From JAUWQU01 sp964605095 (GTDB lineage: Bacteria > Planctomycetota > Phycisphaerae > SM23-33): DNA of 26,961 nucleotides. A model generated the notes under the pieces. The model did no database searches, had not been told where the DNA came from, and saw only the letters and a list, made by a program, of their open reading frames with translations. Of the stretch, positions 13,942 to 23,800 are shown in pieces. The position numbers and the translations under genes are program-made. Location of the stretch: the NCBI GenBank assembly GCA_964605095.1, contig CAZSBS010000026.1, positions 1 through 26,961 of the forward strand, in the 5' to 3' direction. Within the stretch, counting starts at the first letter, position 1; every line of letters begins with the position of its first letter.

Positions 13942-16797
13942 TTACTTCAGCAGCATCTGGACGAGCAGTGGGCCGAGGGTCAATAGGCCGTTGTAGGCCA
14001 TGTGCGCGGCGATGGCGGAAGCGAGCAGGCCGGTGCGGCGGAATGCCCATGCCGCGACCAGGCCGAGCAGGAACACCGCCGGGAAAGCGATGGGGGGATG
14101 GATGGCGGCGAACACGGCCGCACTCGCGGCGGCGGCGGCGGCGGGGCTGAGGTTTCGCCGCATGGCCTGGAAGAGCAGTCCCCGGAAGAGGTACTCTTCG
14201 ATGACTGGCGCGGCCAGGACGGCCAGCATGACCGTCCAGAAGTACCCGCCGTGGCGCGTGATTTCCGGCAGCGACGATTCCTTCATGGCTTGCCGGGCCC
14301 AGGTGGCGTGTGAGATTCCCCACACGTACGCGGCCGCGGCGATGGCAGCCAGCGCACCCAGTCCGGCGCCATAGGCGACGGCGGCGGGCCAGGGCGTCAG
14401 GTGCGTGGCCTGTCGCGGGCGCCTCAGGCCAAGGGTGGTCATCAGGTGCGGGATGTTCCGATACGACAGTATCATCAGGCTTGCCGGCACGACGACCGCG
14501 CCGGCGGCGATGGTGGAGATGGTGATGATAGCCCCCATGGGCCAGCCCGAATCGCGAAGCGCCAGCCAGCCAACGCCCTGGGCGGAGACGAACGCCAGCA
14601 CGGTGACCATGGCGTCGCTGATGGCAAGCGCGGGTGGGGGCAGTTGCGTCGGGTCCAGCAGGTAGGGCAGGCGCTCGCGGACCTTCTGCCAGATCGCCCA
14701 GGCCACCAGCACGAACAGCACGACCATCACCATGCTCTGCCAGATGGTCGCGGCGTAGATAGCCATCGCGTAAGTGCCGCCGACTAGCATGTTGAGATAG
14801 ATGATGGTGGCCCCCACACGGGGCCGGTCGGCGGCGGCGTCGGTGCCCAGGGCGGACAGCCCGGCCGAGATGAAGCCGTATATCGCCACGCCGCCAATGG
14901 CCAGAGCGGCCCTGAAGACGTCCTGTGCGTGGATGTGCTCCTGCCGCCCGGCCAGCATCGCCCAGACCACCGTGGCGAAAAGGGCCCCCAGCGCCGACCA
15001 GAGCGATATCTTGCGGAACAGCAACTTCTCCAGTCGGTGTGGCAACGTATAGAGCAGCCACATGCCCTTGAGCTCGCCGATCAGCAGCCTCGATCCGCTC
15101 ATGAGGACCACGTACGCCCCGGTCAGGAACGCCACGGCCGCGGCGTGCTGGAGGTCTTTTGAGGCTGCCTGGGCAAGAGCGGGGTTCAGCAGCACCTGGA
15201 AGATGCACAGTATGACCGGCAGGATGATCGCCTGGGCGAGGAACGTCCGGTCGCGGGCGAGCAGGAGCATTTCCTTGCCGAGGAAGCCGCGTATGAGTTG
15301 GCCTGCGGGGGCATGGGCGGTTTGGTGGCGGCGCCGGCCCAGGAACGACGCCGCCTGGTCGTTGAGCCCCCCGCGGACCATCCTCTGTGCGACCAATGCG
15401 GAGGCGGGGGGTATGACGATGAGCACGCCCAGCATGGCGGCGATGGCGACGAGCCCCTCTGGGCCGGGATGGCAGAGGCCAATCGGCAGGGCCGTCGGAA
15501 GCCATTCGACGCCGGCGGGCAAAGCACCTGCAAGGGCGATGAGCCATTCCATCGCCGCCGGAGTCGCCACAAGCGCCATTATGGTTACCAGCAGGAGCAT
15601 CTGGAGGATCGTGCATAGGCCGACGATGTTGCTGAGCCTTGCCCGGCTCAGGCGTCGCCGCAGCCATGTCTCGCCGACGACCTGCACTCCGGCGACGGCG
15701 GCACTGACGGACAGTGTCGTCACTGTCGCAAGCGGTATCGCCCAGAGGCCCCAGCCCGCGACGTAGAGAATCACACCCATCAGCGGAAAGATCGTCATCC
15801 AGGCGAATGCGTTGAGGAAAGTAACCTGCAAGAGCCTGGCCGCGAAGATCGCCGAGGCGCGAACCGGGAACGTGAAGAACCACTCCAGCGACCAGGACGG
15901 GTCCGTCAGGTCGATGTTGGCCGCGGCGAAGGAGCGGCACAGCAGCATGAGGATCAGCGCGGTGAGGATCAGCCCCAGCGCCCGGCCCATTCGCGGGCCG
16001 AGGACGGGGTCGTTCCATATCCGCGGGCCGGGCATGCCGGCGGCAAAGCCCGTCGGGCTGAAGGCGTCCAGGCCGCGGTTGATGTATGCCTTGCGGAGTT
16101 GATTTTCGGTTTGGTCGGCGTCGCCGAAGAAGCCGGAGATCTCACGGGCGGCGTTGTCGAATTCCATGCCCAGGGCGTTGGCGATCCTGTGGCGTAACTG
16201 CTTGGCTGAAGGCATGGACGCCGCGGAGGCCGGGCCGGTAGCGGGGCGGGTCTCGCTGGGGAAGGTCTCCCGCTCTATCGCGTCGGCGGGCCCGGCGCCG
16301 TCCGCGCCGGCGTTCGGCTTGGCGGCGACGGCCCTTGCGGGCGAGTCGTCGCCATCGCCCTCGGCATTGTCCGGGCCGTCCGGCGAGCCCGTGTGGAGTG
16401 CTTCGGCCAGCCTTCGCAGTTCCTGCCGGGCGATACCGGGCAGTTTGCCAATGGCCTTCCGCATTTCATCGCGGGCCTCGCGGGCGCGCAGGAGCTCGTA
16501 GAACGCTGGGGGCACGGCCATCCTGCCGCTGGCGTCGCGGGCCTGGACGCCGGCGGCCATTCGCCCGACAACGCTGATGACCATCAGGAAGGCGCCCAGG
16601 AACATCACCACGGCCATGACGGCCTGGACGGCGCCGAGTAGTGCGGGTTTTGGCGCCGTGGCGCGTCGGATGCCGGCCTTGCGCTTACGGCCAAAGGCCG
16701 CGATGATCTGCCCGAAGACGCGGTTGGTCCAGCGTCGCCTGGCGGCCTTGAACATGGCCCAGACCAGCCGGGACGCGCTGACGGGCCGGCTGGTCAC
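13942..16797 (-). CDS. ABC-2 type permease fused to a CPBP (CAAX) intramembrane protease
   Basis: 951 aa. One membrane helix (about 52-80) is followed by a soluble insert of about 150 residues, low-complexity in its middle (about 140-195). Then come ABC-2/Nat-type transmembrane blocks (about 270-560), a second permease-like block (about 600-800) and a C-terminal CPBP domain. The CPBP motifs are intact: APVIEEYLFRG (Glu867, Glu868, Arg872), AAIHPP (His900) and AAHMAYN (His932, Asn936). It overlaps the ATPase gene by 4 nt (ATGA), so the two are translationally coupled and probably form one exporter complex. From general knowledge, ABC-permease/CPBP fusions resemble NatB-type Na+ exporters; the protease role and the substrate are unknown. 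Confidence 0.88.
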   Translation of the reverse strand: MTSRPVSASRLVWAMFKAARRRWTNRVFGQIIAAFGRKRKAGIRRATAPKPALLGAVQAVMAVVMFLGAFLMVISVVGRMAAGVQARDASGRMAVPPAFYELLRAREARDEMRKAIGKLPGIARQELRRLAEALHTGSPDGPDNAEGDGDDSPARAVAAKPNAGADGAGPADAIERETFPSETRPATGPASAASMPSAKQLRHRIANALGMEFDNAAREISGFFGDADQTENQLRKAYINRGLDAFSPTGFAAGMPGPRIWNDPVLGPRMGRALGLILTALILMLLCRSFAAANIDLTDPSWSLEWFFTFPVRASAIFAARLLQVTFLNAFAWMTIFPLMGVILYVAGWGLWAIPLATVTTLSVSAAVAGVQVVGETWLRRRLSRARLSNIVGLCTILQMLLLVTIMALVATPAAMEWLIALAGALPAGVEWLPTALPIGLCHPGPEGLVAIAAMLGVLIVIPPASALVAQRMVRGGLNDQAASFLGRRRHQTAHAPAGQLIRGFLGKEMLLLARDRTFLAQAIILPVILCIFQVLLNPALAQAASKDLQHAAAVAFLTGAYVVLMSGSRLLIGELKGMWLLYTLPHRLEKLLFRKISLWSALGALFATVVWAMLAGRQEHIHAQDVFRAALAIGGVAIYGFISAGLSALGTDAAADRPRVGATIIYLNMLVGGTYAMAIYAATIWQSMVMVVLFVLVAWAIWQKVRERLPYLLDPTQLPPPALAISDAMVTVLAFVSAQGVGWLALRDSGWPMGAIITISTIAAGAVVVPASLMILSYRNIPHLMTTLGLRRPRQATHLTPWPAAVAYGAGLGALAAIAAAAYVWGISHATWARQAMKESSLPEITRHGGYFWTVMLAVLAAPVIEEYLFRGLLFQAMRRNLSPAAAAAASAAVFAAIHPPIAFPAVFLLGLVAAWAFRRTGLLASAIAAHMAYNGLLTLGPLLVQMLLK

Positions 16798-17591
16798 TGG
16801 CGGCAGTCCTCCGCGGGGGCCTTGGCTGCCGGCGGTGTGTCGGGTGAGGTTACGGCGAAGAAGATTTCCTCCAGCGACCCTCCGGCCGAGGCGCGAGTGC
16901 GGAGGTCGCCCAGCGGCCCGCAGGCCGCGAGTCGGCCCTTGTGGAGGATGCCCACCCGGGTGCAGAGCTTCTCGGCCTGGTCCAGCAGGTGGGTGCTGAG
17001 CAGCACGCTTCCGCCGGCTTGGGCGTGGTCGAGGATGATCCCGTGCAGCGTGCGGGTGGTCTGCGGGTCCAGGCCGTTGGTCGGCTCGTCCATCATCAGC
17101 AGCCTGGGCTCGTGGAGCATGGCGCAGATGAGGGCGAGTTTCTTCTTCATCCCGCGGGAGTAGTTGACGGCGTACTCTTCCATCGCGTCGGCCAGATCGA
17201 GGCGTTCGACGAACTCGCCGGCCCGCTCTTGGGTGGCGCGGCGGTCCAGGCCGTGCATCTGGCCGACAAAATGCACCAACTCCCGCCCGCGCAGGAAGTC
17301 ATAGAATATCGGCTCGTCGGGCAGGTAGCCGACGCTGCGCATCACTTCGCTGCGGTCGGCGAAGCAGTCCAGCCCGCCGATGGAGGCCGAGCCGCCCGTC
17401 GGCTGGAGAATGCCCATCAGCATGCGAATTGTGGTGGTCTTGCCGGCCCCGTTGGGACCAAGCAGCACGAAGACCTCACCCGGGTGGACTTGGAGCGTCA
17501 GGTCCGCCACGGCTGTGAAGTCGCCGTACTTCTTCACCAGCCCCCGAACGTCGACGAGGGCCGGCGCCGGTTGTGCGTCCAGGGGTTCCAC
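16794..17591 (-). CDS. ABC transporter ATP-binding protein (partner of the permease/CPBP fusion)
   Basis: 265 aa cytoplasmic ATPase. Walker A is GPNGAGKT (45-52), the signature-like segment is NYSRGMKKKLALI (143-155) and Walker B is LLMMDEPTNGLDP (164-176). The Q-loop region reads GYLPDEP, a variant common in CcmA/NatA/EcsA-like ATPases. The start is GTG at 17591 with GGGAA nearby as a weak ribosome-binding site; a stronger AGGAG lies too far upstream. It begins 16 nt after the stop of the foldase gene and overlaps the next gene by 4 nt, so foldase, ATPase and permease form an operon. It energises the fused permease; direction is probably export. Confidence 0.93.
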   Translation of the reverse strand: MEPLDAQPAPALVDVRGLVKKYGDFTAVADLTLQVHPGEVFVLLGPNGAGKTTTIRMLMGILQPTGGSASIGGLDCFADRSEVMRSVGYLPDEPIFYDFLRGRELVHFVGQMHGLDRRATQERAGEFVERLDLADAMEEYAVNYSRGMKKKLALICAMLHEPRLLMMDEPTNGLDPQTTRTLHGIILDHAQAGGSVLLSTHLLDQAEKLCTRVGILHKGRLAACGPLGDLRTRASAGGSLEEIFFAVTSPDTPPAAKAPAEDCRQ

Positions 17592-17607
17592 AGGTTCCCA
17601 AAAACTC

Positions 17608-18588
17608 CTACTTGGTCTCGGTAATCACGATGGGGCAGGTGGTCAGGGCCTGGTTGAATATCTCGCCTTGGAGCGAGGCGACCATGCAGTTCTTGGCGGT
17701 TTCCTCGGAGTCCGGGCCTGGCTTCTCGGAGGCATCGGTCCGCTTGGTGACCTTGATGATGTGGAAGCCGAACTGGGTGCGGATGACGTCGGAGGTGTCG
17801 CCTACCTTCATGCTGAACGCCTTCATGGCGAAGGTGGGGACCATCGAGCCGAAGTCGAACTCGCCGAGGTCGCCGCCCTTTGCCTTGGACGGGCAGTCGG
17901 AGTTAGCCTCGGCCGCCTTCTCGAAAGTGATCGTGCCGGCCTTGATGTCGGCGGCGACCTTCTCGATCTTGGCCAGGGCCGCCTTCTGGTCCTTTGTCGA
18001 GGACGTTGGCGTGCATGACACGAGGATATGGCTGGCCTGGACCTTCGTGCCGCTGAAGCACGTCGGGTTGGCCTTGATGAACGCGTCAACCTTCTCCTTG
18101 GCGGTTTCCTGCTCGGCCATGGTCTTGAGGCGGACCTGGTCGCGAAGCCGCTGCTCGGTTAGCCCGGCCATGGACATCAACTGATCCATCGGGACGCCTC
18201 TTTCTTTCGCTATATCCGCCAGCTTGCCCTTGAGCGCGTCGTACTGCTTCTGGTCGAAGGGGATCTTCTTGACCTCGAGGTAGGCGTGGATGAGCTCGGC
18301 GACGATAATGTCGTCGAGTATCTTGGCTCGCATAGCGCCGACGCGTTCGGCGGGGAACTCAGGCGGAAGGGACTTGAGGGGTCCGTCGATGCGGTCGCTC
18401 ATGATCTTCACGGCCCCGACAGTCGCCACCACGGACGGCTTGCTGGTTGGCGCCGCGGCGGGCGCAGGGACGGGCTGCGTGGTCGGAACTGCCGCGACGG
18501 GGGTGGCTGGGCCTTCCGCCAGAGCCTGCCCGAACGCCGCCAGGATGCAAGCAACCGAAATCAGTACCAGAAACATCTTGCCGTTCAC
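17608..18588 (-). CDS. Exported parvulin-type peptidyl-prolyl isomerase (SurA/PrsA-like)
   Basis: 326 aa. A signal peptide (about 1-25, ending ALA-EG) leads into a Pro/Ala-rich linker (about 26-51). A SurA N-like helical region follows (about 60-175: LDDIIVAELIHAYLEVKKI, LTEQRLRDQVRLKTM), then a parvulin domain at about 184-282. Parvulin motifs present are ASHILVSC, KGGDLGEFDFGSMVPTFAMKAFSMKVGD and TQFGFHIIKVT. A C-terminal helix ends the protein. The GTG at 18588 is chosen because AGGAG lies 7 nt upstream; the longer frame adds an unlikely N-terminus. It is the first gene of an operon with an ABC ATPase and the permease/protease fusion, suggesting a joint role in folding or quality control of exported proteins. 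Confidence 0.9.
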   Translation of the reverse strand: MNGKMFLVLISVACILAAFGQALAEGPATPVAAVPTTQPVPAPAAAPTSKPSVVATVGAVKIMSDRIDGPLKSLPPEFPAERVGAMRAKILDDIIVAELIHAYLEVKKIPFDQKQYDALKGKLADIAKERGVPMDQLMSMAGLTEQRLRDQVRLKTMAEQETAKEKVDAFIKANPTCFSGTKVQASHILVSCTPTSSTKDQKAALAKIEKVAADIKAGTITFEKAAEANSDCPSKAKGGDLGEFDFGSMVPTFAMKAFSMKVGDTSDVIRTQFGFHIIKVTKRTDASEKPGPDSEETAKNCMVASLQGEIFNQALTTCPIVITETK

Positions 18589-18686
18589 TAGTGTTCTCCT
18601 GCAAGTAAAGTGGCGAGTCACAAACCAGCCGTCGAGCTGTCCGCAATCACCGTTTCAGATTCCGTTCACCAGATACCTGGAAACCC

Positions 18687-18715
18687 ATTATTCATATTCG
18701 GTGTCGGACTTTCAA
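18687..18715 (-). promoter_or_regulatory. Candidate promoter of the foldase-ABC operon
   Basis: On the minus strand, TTGAAA (18710-18715), a 17-nt spacer and AATAAT (18687-18692). It would give a leader of about 95 nt before the GTG at 18588. Confidence 0.5.
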
Positions 18716-18750
18716 TAGGCTGCCGGCCGCACGTGTTTAGCGATCAGGCT

Positions 18751-18774
18751 TTCAGCCCCGTTTACGGGGCTGAA
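18751..18774. repeat. Perfect palindrome (TTCAGCCCCGT/ACGGGGCTGAA)
   Basis: Two 11-nt arms separated by 2 nt. It lies in the divergent spacer 18589-19168 between the foldase operon and pgk. A, C and G surround it with no T-tract, so it is more likely an interspersed palindromic repeat than a terminator. I see no gene in this spacer. Confidence 0.55.
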
Positions 18775-18870
18775 GAAACTAACGCGATATCCCCTGTTTT
18801 CTTAACCTCTGTGCCTCTGCGCCGAAAAGAAGGTCGTAGGGGGTCGGAGCACGGGCATGGCGACAGCCAT

Positions 18871-18894
18871 CGTCCTCGTTCTCGTCCTCGTCCT
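18871..18894 (+). repeat. Hexanucleotide tandem repeat (CGTCCT)
   Basis: Four units of 6 nt: CGTCCT, CGTTCT, CGTCCT, CGTCCT. An open frame runs through it (18857-19096) but has no ribosome-binding site and is composed of repeat translations. Confidence 0.6.
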
Positions 18895-18965
18895 CGGCTT
18901 TTTCCTTCATGGGGTGAGCCGGGGGCTCATGTTCTATTGCGGTAATCTTCTTCCCGGGCCATGTC

Positions 18966-19042
18966 GCTCTTGCTGTTTGTTTGGAACTTCTGCTGTTTCG
19001 CCGTTTGGTCCTTATTTGTCATTTGGTGCTTGTGATTTGGAA
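18966..19042 (-). repeat. Degenerate heptanucleotide array (CAAA type on minus strand)
   Basis: Eleven consecutive 7-nt units; read on the minus strand they include TTCCAAA, TCACAAG, CACCAAA, TGACAAA, CAAACGG, CGAAACA, GCAGAAG and again TTCCAAA. It lies about 125 nt upstream of pgk. It shares the 7-nt period but not the unit sequence with the arrays elsewhere in the window. Confidence 0.65.
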
Positions 19043-19168
19043 CTTTGGCGGCCGCCAGGCCGCCAGGCGCTGGACTTGCCGGGGCGAATCGGGTAATCTC
19101 CCGGCGATATGCGGGAATGGACCGCAAGCTGTAACACCGAGCATGTAAGGAACAAACGAGAGCGAAAC

Positions 19169-20422
19169 ATGGCTACCAAGACAATCGCGGATATCGACGT
19201 CAAGGGCAAACGCGTTCTGATTCGGGTGGACTTCAACGTGCCGCTGGCCGACGGGAAGGTGACCGACGACAATCGCATCGTAGCGGCCCTGCCGTCGATC
19301 AAGAGGGCCATCGCCGGCGGCGCTAAGGTGATACTGATGAGCCACCTCGGCCGGCCCGAGGGCAAGGGCTTCGAGGCCCAGTTCAGCATCAAGCCCGCGG
19401 CCGACCGCCTGGCGGAACTGCTGGGCAAGCCCGTCAAGCTAGGCCCCAAGGAAGTTGTCGGCCCGGAGGCTGAGAAACTGGTCGCCGCCATGAAGGGCGG
19501 CGATGTCCTGATGCTGGAGAACGTGCGGTTCGTCGCCGGCGAGACGATTACCGACAAGGCCAAGAAGAACCCAGACGGCAAGCTGACGGGCGAGCAGCAG
19601 GCGAAGCTCGACGCCTTCGTCGCGGCCCTGGCGGGCCTTGGCGACGTGTACGTCAATGACGCGTTCGGCACGTGCCACCGCAAGCACGCCAGCATGTACG
19701 GGGTTGCCAAGGCAATCCAGGCCAAGGGCGGCCCGGCCGTAGCGGGATTCCTGGTCGAGAAGGAAATCCGATACCTCGCCGAGGCTGTCGCAAATCCGGC
19801 CCGGCCTTTCACTGCCATCCTGGGCGGGGTGAAGGTCTCCGACAAGATCAAGCTCATCTCCAGCCTGCTTGGCAAGGTGGACAACATTCTCATCGGCGGG
19901 GCGATGGCGTACACGCTTCTTGCGGCCAAGGGCGTGAAGGTCGGCAAGAGCATGGTCGAGGCCGACCAGGTCGAGGAGATGAAGAAGCTGCTGGACAAGG
20001 CCGGCGAGAAGATTCAACTGCCGTGCGACCACGTCGGGGCGACGGCGTTTCCCAGCGACGCCGCAAAGGCCGTCGCGGACGTGAACATACCCGACGACCT
20101 CATGGGCATGGACATCGGCCCGAAGACCATCGTGGCGTTCGGCAAGGTCATCGCCGCCAGTAAGACCGTAGTGTGGAATGGCCCGATGGGCGTCTTCGAG
20201 CGTCCGGCCTACGCGACGGGCACCAAGTCAGTCGCCGAGGCGGTCGCCAAGGCGACCGACGGCGGGGCCATCAGCGTGATCGGCGGCGGCGACTCCGCCG
20301 CGGCGGTTGAGCAGATGGGCCTGGCTGGGCGGATGACCCACGTGTCCACCGGCGGCGGGGCGTCGCTGACGTATCTCGAAGGCAAGCCCATGCCCGCAAT
20401 CGAGGTGCTGGACAAGGCGTGA
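19169..20422 (+). CDS. pgk: Phosphoglycerate kinase
   Basis: 417 aa, cytoplasmic glycolytic enzyme that interconverts 1,3-bisphosphoglycerate + ADP and 3-phosphoglycerate + ATP. The N-terminal substrate domain has RVLIRVDFNVPL (residues about 14-25), SHLGRPEGK (about 59-67) and VNDAFGTCHRKHAS. The C-terminal nucleotide domain has ILGGVKVSDKI, IGGAMAYTLL, WNGPMGVFE and GGGDSAAAV followed by STGGGASLTYLEGKPMPAIEVL. Length is that expected for a bacterial Pgk. The ATG at 19169 is preceded by GAGAG at 6-10 nt and gives the canonical short N-terminus; the upstream in-frame extension is not conserved-looking. It seems monocistronic; no gapA or other glycolytic gene is in the window. Confidence 0.97.
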   Translation: MATKTIADIDVKGKRVLIRVDFNVPLADGKVTDDNRIVAALPSIKRAIAGGAKVILMSHLGRPEGKGFEAQFSIKPAADRLAELLGKPVKLGPKEVVGPEAEKLVAAMKGGDVLMLENVRFVAGETITDKAKKNPDGKLTGEQQAKLDAFVAALAGLGDVYVNDAFGTCHRKHASMYGVAKAIQAKGGPAVAGFLVEKEIRYLAEAVANPARPFTAILGGVKVSDKIKLISSLLGKVDNILIGGAMAYTLLAAKGVKVGKSMVEADQVEEMKKLLDKAGEKIQLPCDHVGATAFPSDAAKAVADVNIPDDLMGMDIGPKTIVAFGKVIAASKTVVWNGPMGVFERPAYATGTKSVAEAVAKATDGGAISVIGGGDSAAAVEQMGLAGRMTHVSTGGGASLTYLEGKPMPAIEVLDKA

Positions 20423-20441
20423 CGCGGCCACGAGCGCCCGC

Positions 20442-20484
20442 GAATGTTCAATGCTCGAATGCTCGAATGCCGAATGCTCAAATC
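20442..20484 (+). repeat. Degenerate heptanucleotide array (GAATGCTC type)
   Basis: About six units of 7-8 nt directly after pgk: GAATGTT, CAATGCT, CGAATGCT, CGAATGC, CGAATGC, TCAAATC. A further GAATGTTCAA lies near 20503. Confidence 0.7.
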
Positions 20485-20859
20485 TGCCGGCAGGCGGGTG
20501 CTGAATGTTCAACTGGCGCGACCCCGGCGACAGCCGGGGCTGCGCCTCTGTTATCTTAGGCCTCCTTTTCGAGCCAGCAGCGCCGATCGGCCCTTCGTCT
20601 GCGTCGCGAGGAACTGGTGGACATTATGGGACTTTGCGGGAACCGGCGGGCAGGCGTGTTCGTCAAAAGACCATGCAGGCCGATGCGGCCTGTGGTGGTC
20701 GTGGCGCCGGATGTGGCTTAGGGCAGGAAAAAAGCTTGGGTACAAGCCTCGGTGTGAAGTATAATCCGGATTGCCGCAGCCTTTGCGGGTAGAAGAACAT
20801 GAGTTGGCTTTCCGCGAAGCATCAGGCCGGCACATAAGGGGCTGGCGGGATTGTTGAAC
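20485..20859 (+). other. Non-coding spacer with hairpin and candidate promoter
   Basis: There is no supportable gene here. A strong stem CCCCGGC-GACA-GCCGGGG (20522-20539) may help end pgk transcription, but no T-tract follows. A perfect TATAAT at 20760-20765 with TTGGGT 18 nt upstream (20736-20741) is a moderate promoter for the large PQQ-propeller gene, giving a leader of about 90 nt. Confidence 0.45.
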
Positions 20860-23800
20860 ATGTGCGACACCAGACGCTTACGACGTACGCGGCTCGGCGC
20901 CATGTCGCCCGTGCGCGCCTGGGTTGTGGCGGGCATGGCGCTAGCCGCTGCTGTGGCCGTAAGCGCGTGGGCGGCCGAGGACGCCAATAATGTCCTCGCG
21001 GCCAACGTGGTTGTCCACCAAGGCCCGGCCATGGCACCGGCCATTCAGGCCGTGCTCAACCGCACCAGCCAGGCCTCGCCGTTGTCCGGCCCGCCGCCGC
21101 TCATGCACGTCGACGATGAAATGGCAGGCTATCTCCGCACGGCGGCCGAGGATATCAAGGCCGGCAAGTACGACCAGGCCATCCAGATTCTCCAGGCCCT
21201 GATCCAGCGCCCCGAGAGCGGCTTCTACGCCGAGCCGTCCAACCGCTTCGTCTCGATGCGGATCAAGGCCAACGAGATGGTCGGGGCGATGGGCGACAAG
21301 GGGCTCAATCTCTATCGCGCGCTCTACGACCCTCAGGCCAAACGGCTCTACGACGAGGCGATGGCCTCGGACTGTCCGGAACTGAACCTCCGCCGCCTGG
21401 GCGAGCGATACCTGCACACCACCTGGGGTCCCAAGGCCCTGGAGACGCTGGCGGAGGTTTACTTCGACCGCGCGAGCTTCGCGCAGGCGGCAGGCTGCTG
21501 GCGGCAACTGCTTTCCGGCATGGCCCCAGGGCCCGCTCGCGGGGCGATACTTGCCAAGGTCGCCGCGGCGCTTAGCATGGGCGGCCTGGCCGAGGACGCC
21601 CGGCTGGCCGGCGAACAGGTCCGCAAGGACTACTCCAACGTTTCGGTCGAGATGGGCGGGGCAAGCGAGAGCCTCGTGGCGTTTCTTGACCGGGTGGCAA
21701 AGCTCGGCCCGCCGGCCTCGGACGAAAATCTGAGCGGCCCGGCCGGGTGGCCCGGGCTGGGCGGCCTGGCTGACGGGCTCGGGCGGATGAGCGAGTGCGA
21801 CGTCGTGCTCGCCCCACAGGGGCAGTGGCCCAGCCAGAAGCCGGAGGACCTTGCCGGCGACGACCTGACCAGTCGGCTCCAGGCGGGCGGGGCGATGTAT
21901 CTGTCTGGCTCGAATTCATACAAGGGGTACGTTCAGCCCGGCCGGCAGACGATTCGCCTTCGCGACGGGCACCTGCAAATGCGGACCTTAATCAACAATG
22001 GCAACTCGACCGCCGCCGGCTCGGAGGTCATCCTGCCACCGATGCTGCATCCCGTGGTGGCGGGCGGACGGGTATTCATCCGCACCGAGGAGCGAATCGT
22101 GTCGCTGGACATGCTGACGCTGGGCGATGCGTGGGAGTCGGTGTCGCTGCCGATGGTCCGCAAGCTCAACAAGTTGCCGAACGTGAACGTCTATTTCGGC
22201 GGCGGCTACCAGTACATCGGCGACAACGGGCGATACGCCATGACCATCGGAGGCGGCAAGTTGTTCACCGTCTACGACTACCTGCCGAACAACAACAATC
22301 TTCGCTACATCCGCCAGCAGGCGGGAGCGGTCGCGGACCTCGACGAGGGCTCGTGCATGTCAGCCCTGAGCATCAAGGGACAGTGCATGGTGCTCTGGAG
22401 CGTCGGGCGCGGCAGTGGCGACAGCGACGTCCTGCGCGGCGGCATGTTCCTGACGGCCCCCACGTACTATGCCGGGCGGCTGTACACGGTCGTGCATTAC
22501 CTGGAATCCTACGTGCTGGTTTGTCTGGACGCCGAGACGGGCAAGTCGATCTGGCGGTGCCCGATAGCCCAGGCCCCCGCCATGGTGGGTGGAATGTCTT
22601 ACCAGCTTGGCGCCGAGGCCCAGTTGGCGATCGGCAGCCCCCCGGCCGTGGCCGACGGCAGGGTGTTCGTCACGACCAACGCCGGCGCAATCGCCGCGCT
22701 GGACGCCGAGACCGGCGAGCCGATCTGGGGCTACCAGTACGACAGCAAGATCAACGTTGCATCCCAAAGGTACATGCGGTCGTCTGTCTATTCTGGGCGT
22801 ACGGCGGTGTGGATGCCGGGCAACCCGGTGATAGTCTCTCGCGGGCTGGTGGTCTGCCTGCCCGCCGACAGCGAGTCGGTCCTGGTTCTGGACGCCGAAA
22901 CGGGCCGGCCGAAGTGGTCCAAGAGCCGGCGGAACCAGTTCGACCTGACAGCCATCGACGCTGACAGAATCCTGCTTAGTGGTCAGGGGTTGCTTGTGTA
23001 TCGCATTTCCGACGGGGCTCAGTTGAACGCCGCCGGCGACAGGGACCCGGGCGACATGAACATTTTCGGCCGGCCCGCCGTAACCGGGCGGCGTGTGCTG
23101 GCAAGCTCGCTGGGCAAGATCTATTCGATGGACCTCAAGACGTACGCGATCAACACCATGGAGCTTGCCAAGGCCAACGGCATGTTGGGCAACCTCATCA
23201 GCGTCGATGGCAAACTGATGGCCAGTTCGATGCTGGGCGTCTGCACGTACTTCAGCTATGACTTGGCCCATACCGAGTTGACCCGTCGGATCGAGCAAAG
23301 CCCTCCCGAGCTGCGCGCGCCGCTTCTGCTCCAGCGGGCCCAGTTGGCCTTCGATGCAAAGCGCTTCAGCCAGGCCCTGGAGGGCCTGCTTGCCTGCCGG
23401 AAGCTCGCCGGCGACCAGCGGGACGACCAGATGGCTGCGCAGTTGCCGCACCTGCTCTACCGGACCTACGTTGCGCTTGGCAACCACGCGGCCAATGACG
23501 ACGAGATGAAGAGAATGTTTGACTTGGTCGACACCGTCGCCTCCACCGTCCAGGAAAAGGCCCACATGAGGCTGCGGATGGCCAAGTACTTCGAGCGCCG
23601 CGGGCAGTACAGCCAGGCCGCCGCGATTGCTCAGGAGATCGCCGACAGCTACGGCGACGAGGACCTGGTGGATGTCGAGATCGGCCCGAACGCGGACGAT
23701 TCCGTCCGATTCAGCCAGGGCCAGATGACCCAGCCGGGCAAAAAGATAGCCGGCGACTACATCCACAAGCTCATCGAAATATACGGGCGCGGCTGCTACG

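Noticed and set aside
13913..16018. 701-codon open frame on the minus strand
   Set aside because: It overlaps the permease/CPBP fusion in another frame; it is rich in Arg, Pro, His and Gly as expected for a high-GC shadow frame and lacks domain motifs.
18857..19096. 79-codon open frame upstream of pgk
   Set aside because: It runs through the hexanucleotide and heptanucleotide repeats, has no ribosome-binding site and shows no recognisable protein features.
22360..23766. 468-codon open frame on the minus strand
   Set aside because: It is antisense to the PQQ-propeller gene, with no start signal and shadow-type composition.
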